Assembly (NCBI GenBank): GCA_002724825.1
Contig: PBPU01000066.1
Coordinates: 1,802 to 25,184, forward strand
DNA from: Acidimicrobiaceae bacterium
Lineage (GTDB): Bacteria > Actinomycetota > Acidimicrobiia > Acidimicrobiales > UBA8592
Length of the DNA stretch: 23,383 bases
Direction: 5' to 3'
Shown here piece by piece: positions 1 through 7,967 of this stretch. Made by a program: the position numbers and the translations under genes. Positions within the stretch are counted from its first letter, which is position 1; each line of letters begins with the position of its first letter. A model generated the notes under the pieces. That model was not told where the DNA came from. It saw nothing but the letters and a program-made list of their open reading frames with translations, and did not search any database.

Positions 1-305
1 TCAGTCATCGATGTTGATGGCTTGCGCGAAAACTTCTGCTTTTTCAACAGGGTCTTCCGCTGCCTACTGGGGGGTGGCTCATCTTCGTGGTCGAGCGGCT
101 CTCCCTCATCAAGGTAGATTCCGTGTTCAGCCAAACCATCACTGATCGCCTGAATCAAATCCTCGCTTAATTCAACATTCTGAAGGCGTCGGACGACATC
201 GTCGATGGTTAACGACCCCTGTGCAGTCCCTCGTTTGATTAGGGCTTCCCACTCAGGGTCGAGAACGGCGGGGAATGGTGATGGGGTAATGTTTCCGGTT
301 GACAT
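1..305 (-). CDS. rpoD: Primary sigma factor RpoD, N-terminal fragment (runs off window start)
   Basis: This is the first ~101 codons of a sigma-70 family primary sigma factor, which directs RNA polymerase to housekeeping promoters. What is visible is the region 1.1-like segment: an acidic helical stretch (LIKRGTAQGSLTIDDVV at about residues 22-38, then LSEDLIQAISDGLAEHGI) as in other RpoD proteins, followed by an acidic and proline-rich linker. The conserved core regions 2-4 lie outside the window. The ATG overlaps the dnaG stop as TGATG, so translation is probably coupled to dnaG, and the dnaG-rpoD order is common. An oddity is that the last ~20 codons are lysine/arginine-rich in this frame, while the neighbouring frame reads acidic and ends in ...NIDD followed by a stop at the very edge. 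The family call rests on region 1.1 plus context, and a frame error near the edge is possible. Confidence 0.72.
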   Translation of the reverse strand, partial: MSTGNITPSPFPAVLDPEWEALIKRGTAQGSLTIDDVVRRLQNVELSEDLIQAISDGLAEHGIYLDEGEPLDHEDEPPPSRQRKTLLKKQKFSRKPSTSMT

Positions 306-2314
306 CAGCTCTCCCCTTTCTCTTTCGATTGAAGCCACTCTAGAAGATGGTCGGCGACTTTGGAAAAAGGATCAAGAGAATCGATTAAATCGCTTAAGAG
401 CTGATGGATCTCGGCAAGTTCTTGCGCTGCTTTTAGGTCACTACTCTTTGTGGCTTCCGCATAAATTCCGTCATGCCTATGTTTCGCTGTCCAGTAGAGA
501 ACCTCAGCAATCGTTGCAGATACTTTTACATCATCAAGATTATGCAGAGGGCCTTCTTGGTGGAGTCTCTCCAGAAGGCTGCTAGCCATCTGGGCCTCTA
601 CATTATCTACCGAGAAATGGCTTTGTGCCTCGTCATATGCCGTGCTGGCCTTTAATGCATTGAATATTTGACGGTGGGGGCCTTCACAGAAGAAATGTTC
701 TGTGATTCGGTCAGGCCATAATTTCAAGTCTTCAAGTTTTTGACGATTATGGAGCATCAGTGATAGTGCTCTGCACTCCGCGCTATCTAAACTCTCGTTG
801 CTCTGCCTTGTCTTTGGCTCTTTACCCACCCGTGGAGAGCCTCTATCTAGATCAGATGGGGGCTGATCGAAGACTTTTCGATAATCGTCATGAGGTGGCT
901 CTTGTGGCGGTGGGATCGTAGCTCTGCGTTTGGGTGTTTTTTCAATCCCATTAAATTTCTCTATGAGATGGTTGTAAGAAAGCTCAGTAATGTCGGCAAT
1001 TTGCCGGACGTAATCATCGTGAATCATTTCGTTATGGTGGTCTTTTACAATTTGCAGCATGGTTTCTGCAGTCATGCTGCGACCTTCAATATCGTTAGGG
1101 TCAGCTAACGACCATATTCGATCAATCCGCCATCTGAGGAAACGGGTGGTACCTTCTGTGAGGCTCACCAGAGCACTGCACTTTCCATTGGAGTGAAAAT
1201 CTCCGGGGTCTTGTCCGACAGGTAGCTCAACCACAGTTAAATTCAAATCATGCTGTTCTTCCCATTGTGCGAATCGTTCAGTTGCCTTTTTCCCGGCCGG
1301 ATCAGAGTCGAAACACAAGCTAAAGTTCTTCGAATATTTGGCGAGTTTCACCACTTGTTTTTCAGTCATGGCTGTTCCACATGGTGCAACAGCAGAAGGA
1401 AGCCCGCATTCGTGAAGGGCGATGACGTCTAAACAACCTTCACTAACAAGAGCGGAATTCTCATTTGCGAGATTTTTTCTTGCCCAGTTTAAGCCATACA
1501 AAGTTTCATCTTTTGCATAGATTTTAGAATTAGGTGAATTCCTGTACTTGGGGTCTCGCCCACCTGGAAGTTGGCGGCCGCTGAATGCGATGGGCCGGTC
1601 AGAAGCATCGAAGATAGTGAACATTATCCGTTCATCAAAAAAGAAGTCAGTCAGTTGCCCTTCGTACTCTTTTGCTAGACCAGCTTCTACTAGCGTCTTT
1701 TCAAACCACTGATCGAATTCGCTATCACTCTTTTCTAATTCTTTTTGAAAGTATGACGTCATTCGCGGTTTCAGATCACGAATCAAACCGTCAGCATGCC
1801 CGTTGCTTCTTGGATATGAGTATCCGATCATGTACTTCTTTGCCTGTTCAGATCCTATCCTTCGGGCTTTTAGGAATTTTCGTGCCTGTTGGGCTGGCTT
1901 ATTTTGCATGTCGAGCAGGCGAAGATGCAAGATTTCTGCCGCTTGGGATAATGCGTAGAAAAGGTCTTTTCTCCCGTCGTCACCACCTCCACTTCGTCCA
2001 GTCCAGTCGGGTGGATTGGGGTATGACGATCCGATACCTGCTCTTCGAGCCAAGTGATCAACAGTTTCGTTGAAATCATGGTTTTCTACCATTTCTATAA
2101 ACTTGAAAACGTCTCCGCCTTCACCGCATCCAAAGCATTTAAAGAATTCTCTTTGTATATGGCATGACGGTGTTTTCTCTGAATGGTTTGGCAATGGGCA
2201 GTTCATTTTGACTTTACCTGGGCCGGCATTTTTTGTTTCCCCATAGTCACGTGCGACATCGGTTAGATCAGTTGCCTCCCTAACGCGTTCGATGAATTCT
2301 CTACTCCATCCCAT
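305..2314 (-). CDS. dnaG: DNA primase DnaG
   Basis: Bacterial primase that makes RNA primers at the replication fork and works with the replicative helicase. The 669 residues show the expected order. An N-terminal zinc ribbon occupies about residues 39-68 (Cys39, His44, Cys60, Cys63 in FKCFGCGEGGD). The RNA polymerase core includes a TOPRIM domain, with Glu292 in VSEGCLDVIAL and the Asp pair 336/338 in CFDSDPAGKK. The diverged C-terminal part would bind helicase. It is slightly longer than many DnaG proteins, partly because of extra residues around 175-205. The zinc ribbon has Cys-x4-His where the usual form is Cys-x2-His. There is no Shine-Dalgarno before the ATG. A TAAGTT box 7 nt upstream suggests a leaderless transcript. 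The stop overlaps the rpoD start. Confidence 0.96.
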   Translation of the reverse strand: MGWSREFIERVREATDLTDVARDYGETKNAGPGKVKMNCPLPNHSEKTPSCHIQREFFKCFGCGEGGDVFKFIEMVENHDFNETVDHLARRAGIGSSYPNPPDWTGRSGGGDDGRKDLFYALSQAAEILHLRLLDMQNKPAQQARKFLKARRIGSEQAKKYMIGYSYPRSNGHADGLIRDLKPRMTSYFQKELEKSDSEFDQWFEKTLVEAGLAKEYEGQLTDFFFDERIMFTIFDASDRPIAFSGRQLPGGRDPKYRNSPNSKIYAKDETLYGLNWARKNLANENSALVSEGCLDVIALHECGLPSAVAPCGTAMTEKQVVKLAKYSKNFSLCFDSDPAGKKATERFAQWEEQHDLNLTVVELPVGQDPGDFHSNGKCSALVSLTEGTTRFLRWRIDRIWSLADPNDIEGRSMTAETMLQIVKDHHNEMIHDDYVRQIADITELSYNHLIEKFNGIEKTPKRRATIPPPQEPPHDDYRKVFDQPPSDLDRGSPRVGKEPKTRQSNESLDSAECRALSLMLHNRQKLEDLKLWPDRITEHFFCEGPHRQIFNALKASTAYDEAQSHFSVDNVEAQMASSLLERLHQEGPLHNLDDVKVSATIAEVLYWTAKHRHDGIYAEATKSSDLKAAQELAEIHQLLSDLIDSLDPFSKVADHLLEWLQSKEKGES

Positions 2315-2321
2315 TTGGTAG

Positions 2322-2327
2322 AACTTA
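2322..2327 (-). promoter_or_regulatory. Candidate -10 box for leaderless dnaG mRNA
   Basis: TAAGTT (TAnnnT form) lies exactly 7 nt before the dnaG ATG and there is no purine-rich ribosome site, so the transcript could start at the A of the start codon. No convincing -35 is visible. The same arrangement recurs at several other genes in this window. Confidence 0.4.
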
Positions 2328-2376
2328 CACGAACTTCTAGAATTCCTTCTATTAAAAAGCGAACAGATTCTCTCTT

Positions 2377-3873
2377 TTACATATCGAGAAGTATTTGACT
2401 GCTTATAAGTCGCGCTATAGGTATTCGTGGTGGTGAGCAGCTGACATAATCTACGCCGGCGTCTACTAAGAATCGTATTGACGCTGGGTCGCCTCCGTGT
2501 TCACCGCAGATACCGATTTTTATACTTGGGTTTACTTTCCGACTTTCGGTGATTCCTGTTGTGACCAGTTGGCCGACACCACCAATGTCGAGTGTCTCAA
2601 ATGGGCTTTTCTCAAGAAGTTCTTTTTCGATGTACTCGTTAATGACAGTAACTTCCACATCATCGCGGCTAAATCCAAACGTCATCTGAGTAAGGTCATT
2701 CGTGCCAAAACTTATGAAATCGATGTGTTTCGCTAGAGCTCCAGCAATTAGGGCTGCTCTGGGGGTTTCGATCATTGTCCCAACGGGTATGCGTATCGGT
2801 GAATTATTTAGTTCTTCTCTGATCCATTCCACCACGAGGGTAAGTTCTTCTTCAAGAGATACAAGGGGAACCATGATCTCCACTTTTGGGTCACCACCTT
2901 GTGAGATGCGTTTTTTAACTGCTGCTATGAGCGCCCGTGTTTGTGTCCGGTAAAGGTCTTCTGTCGTAATTGCAAGTCGTATCCCGCGAAGGCCGAGCAT
3001 TGGATTTTGTTCTTCGGTTTCTTCGAGGAATTCATGCAATGGAGCGTCCAGAAGCCTGACGGTGACTGGGAGTGAGTCCATTGGGATAAGAACTTGTTCG
3101 AAATCGGCTTGTTGCGCTTCTAAGAGTTCTTCAAGGGCAGTTTCTCTTTCATCTGGGTTCGTTGCTTTGAGCAGCTGACGTATAACTGGCAAGCGGTCAC
3201 CAAGAAACATATGCTCTGTCCGACACAGGCCGATACCGGTGGCCCCAGCTGACCGTGCTTCGGTAGCTTCTTCTTTGGTATCGGCGTTAGCCCACACTTG
3301 TACTTTGTTTGACCTAAGTTCATCTGCCCATTCGAGGAGGGTTGATAGCTCATCGGGGGCAGCGGCGTCTGAGATTTCTATTGTGCCTGTGAATATTTCT
3401 CCGGATACTCCATCAATAGAAATAATCTCACCTTCTGGAATGACCGTTTCTCCGACTTTGATTTGCCCTTCTTCGACTTTGAGGATTTCAACACCGCATA
3501 CTGCTGGGAGGCCTAAACCTCTTGAGTAGATGGCTGCATGGCTTGCAAGCCCGCCGTGCGCGGTGACTATTCCGGCTGCCCATCGCATTCCTGGTTCATC
3601 AGCTGGTCCTGTTTCCATAGCGACCATGATTGCTTGCTCTCCAGCGTCTACGACTTCGAGGACTGCGTCGACACTTAGGCAAAGTTTCCCCGATGCTGCT
3701 CCCGGCGATGCTGCTATTCCTTGACATAAAGGTTCTTTGGAATCACCAGATGCGCGATCGAAGAGAACGTTAGCTAAGTCATCCTGAGTGATGAGTTGCA
3801 CTGCTTGTTTGCGCGAATGGGTCCCATCTAAGGCTTGGTTGACTGCGTCAATGATTTTCTCGGAGGTGCTCAC
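2377..3873 (-). CDS. PPDK-like protein lacking the ATP-grasp domain (phosphohistidine + PEP-binding domains only)
   Basis: The 498 residues match the central and C-terminal parts of pyruvate, phosphate dikinase (PPDK). The swivelling phosphohistidine domain carries the motif GGLASHAA with His112. The PEP/pyruvate TIM barrel has GIGLCRTEHMF at 213-223, RLLDAPLHEF at 273-282, Mg ligands Glu369 (GTMIETPR) and Asp393 (GTNDLTQ), and catalytic Cys479 (VDYVSCSP). Full-length PPDK is roughly 880 residues. The N-terminal ATP-grasp half is absent, and no remnant lies upstream because glyS ends only 15 nt away. The start is GTG with AAGGA 6 nt before it, so this looks like a true gene start. Without the ATP-binding half it cannot by itself perform the full ATP/Pi/pyruvate cycle. 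It may accept phosphate from another protein, act on PEP only, or be regulatory. The domain assignment is firm; the function is not. Confidence 0.85.
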   Translation of the reverse strand: MSTSEKIIDAVNQALDGTHSRKQAVQLITQDDLANVLFDRASGDSKEPLCQGIAASPGAASGKLCLSVDAVLEVVDAGEQAIMVAMETGPADEPGMRWAAGIVTAHGGLASHAAIYSRGLGLPAVCGVEILKVEEGQIKVGETVIPEGEIISIDGVSGEIFTGTIEISDAAAPDELSTLLEWADELRSNKVQVWANADTKEEATEARSAGATGIGLCRTEHMFLGDRLPVIRQLLKATNPDERETALEELLEAQQADFEQVLIPMDSLPVTVRLLDAPLHEFLEETEEQNPMLGLRGIRLAITTEDLYRTQTRALIAAVKKRISQGGDPKVEIMVPLVSLEEELTLVVEWIREELNNSPIRIPVGTMIETPRAALIAGALAKHIDFISFGTNDLTQMTFGFSRDDVEVTVINEYIEKELLEKSPFETLDIGGVGQLVTTGITESRKVNPSIKIGICGEHGGDPASIRFLVDAGVDYVSCSPPRIPIARLISSQILLDM

Positions 3874-3888
3874 TTCTATCCTTGATTT

Positions 3889-5211
3889 TTATGGAAGGCG
3901 TTCGCTTAGATATTCAACGAGTCGGTCGATATTAATTCGGTCTTGCTCCATAGTGTCGCGATCCCTAACCGTTACTGCTTGATCTTCAAGGCTGTCGAAG
4001 TCAATAGTTATGCAGTACGGTGTTCCTAGTTCATCTTGGCGCCTGTAACGTTTCCCGATGTTTTGGGTTTCATCATAATCAGCCATCCAGCGGTCTTTCA
4101 CTAGATCAAATACTTCATTCGCTAATGGCGTAATGGTCTCTTTTTTCGATAGAGGCAGGACGGCGATTTTATATGGGGCGATTCGTGGATCGAAACGGAG
4201 AACCGTCCGCAGATCATCGTTGACCGTCTCCTCGTCATATGCAGCTATGAGGAACGCCATCATTGAACGAGTGGCTCCCGCTGCGGGTTCAATTACGTGT
4301 GGAATGTAGTGCTCACCTAGTTCTGGATCGAAGTAGGTAAGTTTTTCACCGGAGTGTTCGCTGTGTTGGCGTAAATCGTAGTCGCCTCGATTCGCTACAC
4401 CTTCAAGTTCGCCCCACCCCCATGGAAAGAGGAATTCCACATCGCTAGTTCCTGAACTGTAGTGACTTAGTTCATCTTGGTCGTGTGGCCGCAAACGTAG
4501 TTGGTCTTTAGGGATACCCAAATCGATATACCAGTTCATGCGTTCTTTGCACCAGTACTCGTACCACATATCAGCTTGGTCTGGCGGGACAAAGTATTCC
4601 ATTTCCATCTGTTCGAATTCTCGTGTACGGAAAACGAAATTACCTGGGGTGATCTCATTTCGAAAGCTTTTGCCTACTTGAGCAATCCCGAATGGAGGTT
4701 TTTTTCTTGAAGTTTCTAGAACGAGCTTGAAGTTAGTGAACATTCCTTGTGCTGTTTCTGGACGCAGATAAACTGCGTGACCAGCTCCTTCGACTGGGCC
4801 AGCATGGGTTTTGAACATGAGGTTAAATGCTCGCGCCTCTGTGAAACTATTTTGTGCCCCGCATGCTGGACAAGTTGAAGGATCTTCAAGTTGGTCTTCA
4901 CGGAATCGCCCGTTGCATTCTTTGCAGTCAACGAGCGGGTCTGTGAAATTCTCAAGGTGTCCTGAGGCTTCCCAGACCGCTGGCGGTGACAGTATCGAGG
5001 CGTCTAAGCCGACAATGTCGTGGCGGAGCTGGACCATGGTTTTCCACCATGCATCTTTGACATTTCGAAGCATTAACGACCCTATAGGCCCATAGTCATA
5101 AGTTGATCGAAAGCCCCCGTATATATCAGCTGATTGGAAAATAATACCTCGTCGCTTACATAAGTTAACGACTTTATCCATTACTTCATTGTCTGGCTCT
5201 GCTGTATCCAT
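3889..5211 (-). CDS. glyS: Glycyl-tRNA synthetase (single-chain alpha2 type)
   Basis: Class II aminoacyl-tRNA synthetase that charges tRNA-Gly in the cytoplasm. The protein has the single-polypeptide GlyRS architecture found in Actinobacteria, not the separate alpha/beta chains. Visible features are KRRGIIFQSADIYGG near the N-terminus, motif 2 (FRNEITPGNFVFRTREFEQ), a CxxC...CxxC pair in the insertion (CKEC, CPAC), motif 3 (GATRSMMAFLIAAYDEE) and a C-terminal anticodon-binding domain. About 440 residues is normal. I chose ATG at 5211; an in-frame TTG at 5220 would add three residues. Neither has an ideal ribosome site: GAAGG is very close to the ATG, and TAGCCT sits 8 nt upstream. Upstream (5221-5333) I looked for a T-box and saw none. 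Confidence 0.95.
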   Translation of the reverse strand: MDTAEPDNEVMDKVVNLCKRRGIIFQSADIYGGFRSTYDYGPIGSLMLRNVKDAWWKTMVQLRHDIVGLDASILSPPAVWEASGHLENFTDPLVDCKECNGRFREDQLEDPSTCPACGAQNSFTEARAFNLMFKTHAGPVEGAGHAVYLRPETAQGMFTNFKLVLETSRKKPPFGIAQVGKSFRNEITPGNFVFRTREFEQMEMEYFVPPDQADMWYEYWCKERMNWYIDLGIPKDQLRLRPHDQDELSHYSSGTSDVEFLFPWGWGELEGVANRGDYDLRQHSEHSGEKLTYFDPELGEHYIPHVIEPAAGATRSMMAFLIAAYDEETVNDDLRTVLRFDPRIAPYKIAVLPLSKKETITPLANEVFDLVKDRWMADYDETQNIGKRYRRQDELGTPYCITIDFDSLEDQAVTVRDRDTMEQDRINIDRLVEYLSERLP

Positions 5212-5333
5212 GACCTTCAAGGCTAACGCCGTTTCATGCTCCTTAGGTGTCTATCCTGATCAATCTCCGATGAAGCGTTCAATAGAGCCCTTACCTGAAG
5301 CAAACTACCTGAACGTTTATTGCCTTTTGCCAG

Positions 5334-6050
5334 CTATGTATCCAAAAGTGTTGTAGTTCGCATTCGTCGTTCAAGAAAGTATTCAAGCGCTTCTCTGGCT
5401 ATTTTTTCTATTTCCTGTGTGGCTCTAGATTCTTTTTCATTGAGTGCCTTTCCTAGATGGCCTCCTAGAATGTAGCGCAGCAACTCGACTGCTGGAGTAC
5501 TTATTGGGATTCCGGTTCGGTGTGTTTCACACATGACACCGCCTTCTTCATTTGAAAATGCAACGATGTCTGCATTTCCGCAAACCACACACTGGCCTAC
5601 GACAGGGCCGGAGCCTTCAAGAGCTAAGAGTTTAAGATAGAAGCTTGGGGTAACAAGCACGGAATCATTGTCTTCGAGTGTTTTTAAGGCCCCAAGGAGC
5701 ATTTTGTGTAGCTCTATAGCTGGCTCGCCAGGTAGAGCTACTTGATCAACTGCTTCTAACATGGCGATAGCTTTGGTGAGCCTATTGAGATCTTCGCGTA
5801 TGGTGCGAAAATGGTCTAGGGTTTCAACTTGTGTAATTAAGTCCAGGTCGCCTTTCCCTTTGTGGATTTGCATTGAGACATGGGTCGTGGGTTCAAGCCG
5901 TGAGCCGAATTTGCTTTTTGTTTTTCTTATACCTTTTGCTACCGCCCGTATCATGCCTCGATCTGGGCTTATGAGAACAATGATTCTGTCTGCTTCGCGT
6001 AATTTATATGTGCGAAGAACAATCCCTTTGGTTGTGTAGTACTTACTCAC
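5334..6050 (-). CDS. recO: DNA repair protein RecO
   Basis: RecO helps load RecA on SSB-coated single-stranded DNA in the RecFOR recombinational repair pathway. The 238-residue protein begins with the typical OB-fold segment (TTKGIVLRTYKLREADRII at 6-24, then AKGIRK). It contains a zinc-binding set Cys154-x2-Cys157...Cys174-x2-His177 (CVVCG, MCETH) and ends with the helical C-terminal domain. The length is normal for the family. The GTG start overlaps the uppS stop by four bases (GTGA), so the two genes are very likely translated from one mRNA. Confidence 0.93.
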   Translation of the reverse strand: MSKYYTTKGIVLRTYKLREADRIIVLISPDRGMIRAVAKGIRKTKSKFGSRLEPTTHVSMQIHKGKGDLDLITQVETLDHFRTIREDLNRLTKAIAMLEAVDQVALPGEPAIELHKMLLGALKTLEDNDSVLVTPSFYLKLLALEGSGPVVGQCVVCGNADIVAFSNEEGGVMCETHRTGIPISTPAVELLRYILGGHLGKALNEKESRATQEIEKIAREALEYFLERRMRTTTLLDT

Positions 6051-6790
6051 AGGGCGCCGAACCGCCTAGAGCGAATCTGATATTCTGCTATGGCTTGATA
6101 TAGAGATTCTCTTGTAAAGTCAGGCCAAAAGGTGTCCAGAAAAAGAAATTCGCTATATGCGGACTGCCAGAGGAGGAAGTTCGATATTCTTTGCTCTCCG
6201 GATGTCCTGATGATCAGGTCAGGTTCAGGCATATCTTTGCCATAGAGGTATTGCGTGATTTTCTTTTCTGTTATCTGCTTGGAAGAGATGCCATCTTTTT
6301 CCATAGCTCTAAATGCATCTACAAGCTCTGCTCGGCCACCATAGTTAAATGCAATTGTGAATGTCATTGCGCTATTTTGCTTTGTCAGATTTCTTGCGTC
6401 ATTCATATCGCGAAGGAGTCCTTTAGGCATTCTCCAATCTTCTCTACCAATAAATTCAATTTTTACGTTTCGTTCATGGAGCTCATCTCTGCGTTTGCGT
6501 ATTGTTTCTCTATTAAAATTGATAAGAAACTGCACTTCGTTTTTTGGTCGATTCCAGTTCTCTGTAGAAAATCCAAAAACGGTTAGCCAAGATATCCCTA
6601 GTTCTAAGGCTCCTTCGACACATTCGAATAATGCCTCTTCTCCCTTGAGATGACCCTCAGTTCTAGGGAGGTTTCTTTGTTCTGCCCATCGTCCATTACC
6701 GTCCATAATTACAGCAACATGTTGCGGAATTGTTTTAGAGTCAATCCCTAATTTTTTGAGAGCCGAAGGGCGAAAGGGTTCTATGGTCAC
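6047..6790 (-). CDS. uppS: Isoprenyl (undecaprenyl) diphosphate synthase UppS
   Basis: Cis-prenyltransferase that builds the lipid carrier diphosphate for cell-wall synthesis from isopentenyl diphosphate. It has the family signatures: HVAVIMDGNGRWA with the catalytic Asp, FGFSTENWNRP, and the C-terminal DLIIRTSGEQRISNFLLWQ, FLDTFWPDF and RSRRFG. I place the start at GTG 6790 because TACCGT lies exactly 6 nt upstream, the leaderless pattern seen elsewhere here. An in-frame ATG at 6808 would add six residues (MRYRRS) and has only a weak AGG upstream. The 3' end overlaps recO by 4 nt. UppS and Z-decaprenyl-type synthases cannot be told apart by eye, so chain length is uncertain. Confidence 0.94.
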   Translation of the reverse strand: MTIEPFRPSALKKLGIDSKTIPQHVAVIMDGNGRWAEQRNLPRTEGHLKGEEALFECVEGALELGISWLTVFGFSTENWNRPKNEVQFLINFNRETIRKRRDELHERNVKIEFIGREDWRMPKGLLRDMNDARNLTKQNSAMTFTIAFNYGGRAELVDAFRAMEKDGISSKQITEKKITQYLYGKDMPEPDLIIRTSGEQRISNFLLWQSAYSEFLFLDTFWPDFTRESLYQAIAEYQIRSRRFGAL

Positions 6791-6796
6791 ACTTCG

Positions 6797-6802
6797 ACGG
6801 TA
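6797..6802 (-). promoter_or_regulatory. Candidate -10 box for leaderless uppS mRNA
   Basis: TACCGT is followed by six bases and then an in-frame GTG at 6790. If used, it places the transcription start on the start codon and excludes the upstream ATG at 6808, because the box would lie inside the longer reading frame. Confidence 0.35.
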
Positions 6803-6879
6803 CCGCATCTGTGCCTGATGAGGGAGTAAAGAGCTGAGTTTCTGGTGAAATGGTCCACCATTGCTGCTGTGGTTAGTTC

Positions 6880-6885
6880 TATGTT
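6880..6885 (+). promoter_or_regulatory. Candidate -10 box for the 51-aa plus-strand gene
   Basis: TATGTT lies exactly 6 nt before the ATG at 6892. It is the TAnnnT-6-start arrangement, with no Shine-Dalgarno and no clear -35. Confidence 0.33.
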
Positions 6886-6891
6886 TGGGTT

Positions 6892-7047
6892 ATGGGACTC
6901 GGAGATGACGACTGGGCTTCCGCTGTCAGCTATTTCCATGGGAAAGGCGCTGCACCAAGGAGACCGATACGTGTTGGTTCATTGGGATTTTTGATCTTTG
7001 GACTTGTTGTAGTAACTGTTGTCACGTTGATCGTGGAATTTCTCTAA
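6892..7047 (+). CDS. Candidate small single-pass membrane protein (51 aa)
   Basis: This is a short open frame in the 265-bp space between uppS and era, on the strand opposite to all its neighbours. The product has an acidic and polar N-terminus (MGLGDDDWASAVSYFHGKG), a basic patch (PRRPIR) at about 23-28, and then a hydrophobic stretch from about 29 to 51 that ends at the stop. This would be a tail-anchored or single-pass membrane protein with a cytoplasmic N-terminus. Support for coding comes from the G-rich first codon positions in the first half, a -10-like box exactly 6 nt before the ATG, and a stop 8 nt before the end of era, so it fits the gap. No family is recognised. A chance frame remains possible. 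Confidence 0.45.
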   Translation: MGLGDDDWASAVSYFHGKGAAPRRPIRVGSLGFLIFGLVVVTVVTLIVEFL

Positions 7048-7055
7048 AATCGTTA

Positions 7056-7967
7056 CTAGTACCCGAGGCGTTCGATTCGGTCCGGTCGGTGTTGCCAGTT
7101 TTTATCGACTTTGACCTGTAGCTCGATGTAGATACCTTCGTGGAGCTGTTTCCGCACTGCGGTTCCTACTTTTTTTAGGACTTCTCCTTTATGCCCGATG
7201 ACGATGCCTTTTTGACTTTCCCGTTCAACGAGAATTTCTATACGGACTCGGGGCCACTCCCATTCAGTTACTCGTGTCGCTATTGAATGGGGAAGCTCTT
7301 CTCGAGTTAATCGAAGTAGCTGCTCTCGAACGAGTTCAACAACGAAATCCTTATCAGACATGTCAGTAATTTGGTCGTCAGGGTAATACCTTGGACCTTC
7401 TGGAGCCTTCTCAAGTAGGTATTTCAGGAGAGCATCTGTCCCCTCGCCAGTTTTTGCTGAGACTGGGAAATACTGAGCGAATGAGAGCGATGATGTTTCT
7501 GCGAGTTGTTGGAGTATTTGAGGTTTCTTTGCTTTATCGCATTTATTTACTATGACGATGGAGCTTGAAGGCAATTTTGAAGCAATGAACTTGTCTCCTT
7601 TTCCAAATGGGCTGGTCGCATCGATGACCATGCAGACGATATCAACACCTGGGATGCCATCTACTGCACGCTGGTTCAGGCGTTCCCCAAGAGGGGTTTT
7701 GGGTTTGTGAATCCCAGGAGTATCCACAAAAACAAGTTGTGCATTGGGCAAAGTTAGTACTCCCCTAATTTGGTGACGTGTAGTTTGTGGCTTGTTCGAT
7801 GTGATTGCAATTTTTTCTCCGCAGAGAGTATTGATGAGTGTTGATTTTCCTACGTTCGGTCGCCCAACCACAGTGACGAACCCCGACCGGTGAACTGAAG
7901 GCTGGGTTATTTGTTCAAGCGTTGATTCTTGTTCAGTTTGTTCTTCATCTTTTTGGTGTCCATCCAT
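7056..7967 (-). CDS. era: GTPase Era
   Basis: Ribosome-assembly GTPase that binds the 3' end of 16S rRNA. After an unusual acidic and glutamine-rich extension of about 25 residues, the G domain shows G1 GRPNVGKS (35-42), the switch region TTRHQIRG, G3 DTPGIH, G4 NKCD and G5 SAK. The C-terminal KH domain has IGHKGEVLKKVG and the closing KVDKNWQHRPDRIERLGY. The length (303) is normal. Its ATG shares one base with the stop of the upstream CNNM gene (TAATG), so translation is coupled. It sits in the classic phoH-ybeY-CNNM-era order. Confidence 0.96.
   Translation of the reverse strand: MDGHQKDEEQTEQESTLEQITQPSVHRSGFVTVVGRPNVGKSTLINTLCGEKIAITSNKPQTTRHQIRGVLTLPNAQLVFVDTPGIHKPKTPLGERLNQRAVDGIPGVDIVCMVIDATSPFGKGDKFIASKLPSSSIVIVNKCDKAKKPQILQQLAETSSLSFAQYFPVSAKTGEGTDALLKYLLEKAPEGPRYYPDDQITDMSDKDFVVELVREQLLRLTREELPHSIATRVTEWEWPRVRIEILVERESQKGIVIGHKGEVLKKVGTAVRKQLHEGIYIELQVKVDKNWQHRPDRIERLGY

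Noticed and set aside
1672..2073. A 133-codon open frame on the plus strand inside dnaG
   Set aside because: It lies wholly antisense to a clearly coding primase, has no ribosome site or family features, and reads as a shadow of the minus-strand codons.
5221..5333. Possible T-box or glycine riboswitch before glyS
   Set aside because: No T-box AGGGTGG-type core, no aptamer-like pairing; only a repeated TTCAGGTA (minus strand) and a 4-codon frame ATGAAACGGCGTTAG were found, neither convincing.
6843..6860. TGGTG...CACCA inverted repeat upstream of uppS
   Set aside because: Five pairs with an 8-nt loop is within chance expectation and no linked regulatory feature was seen.
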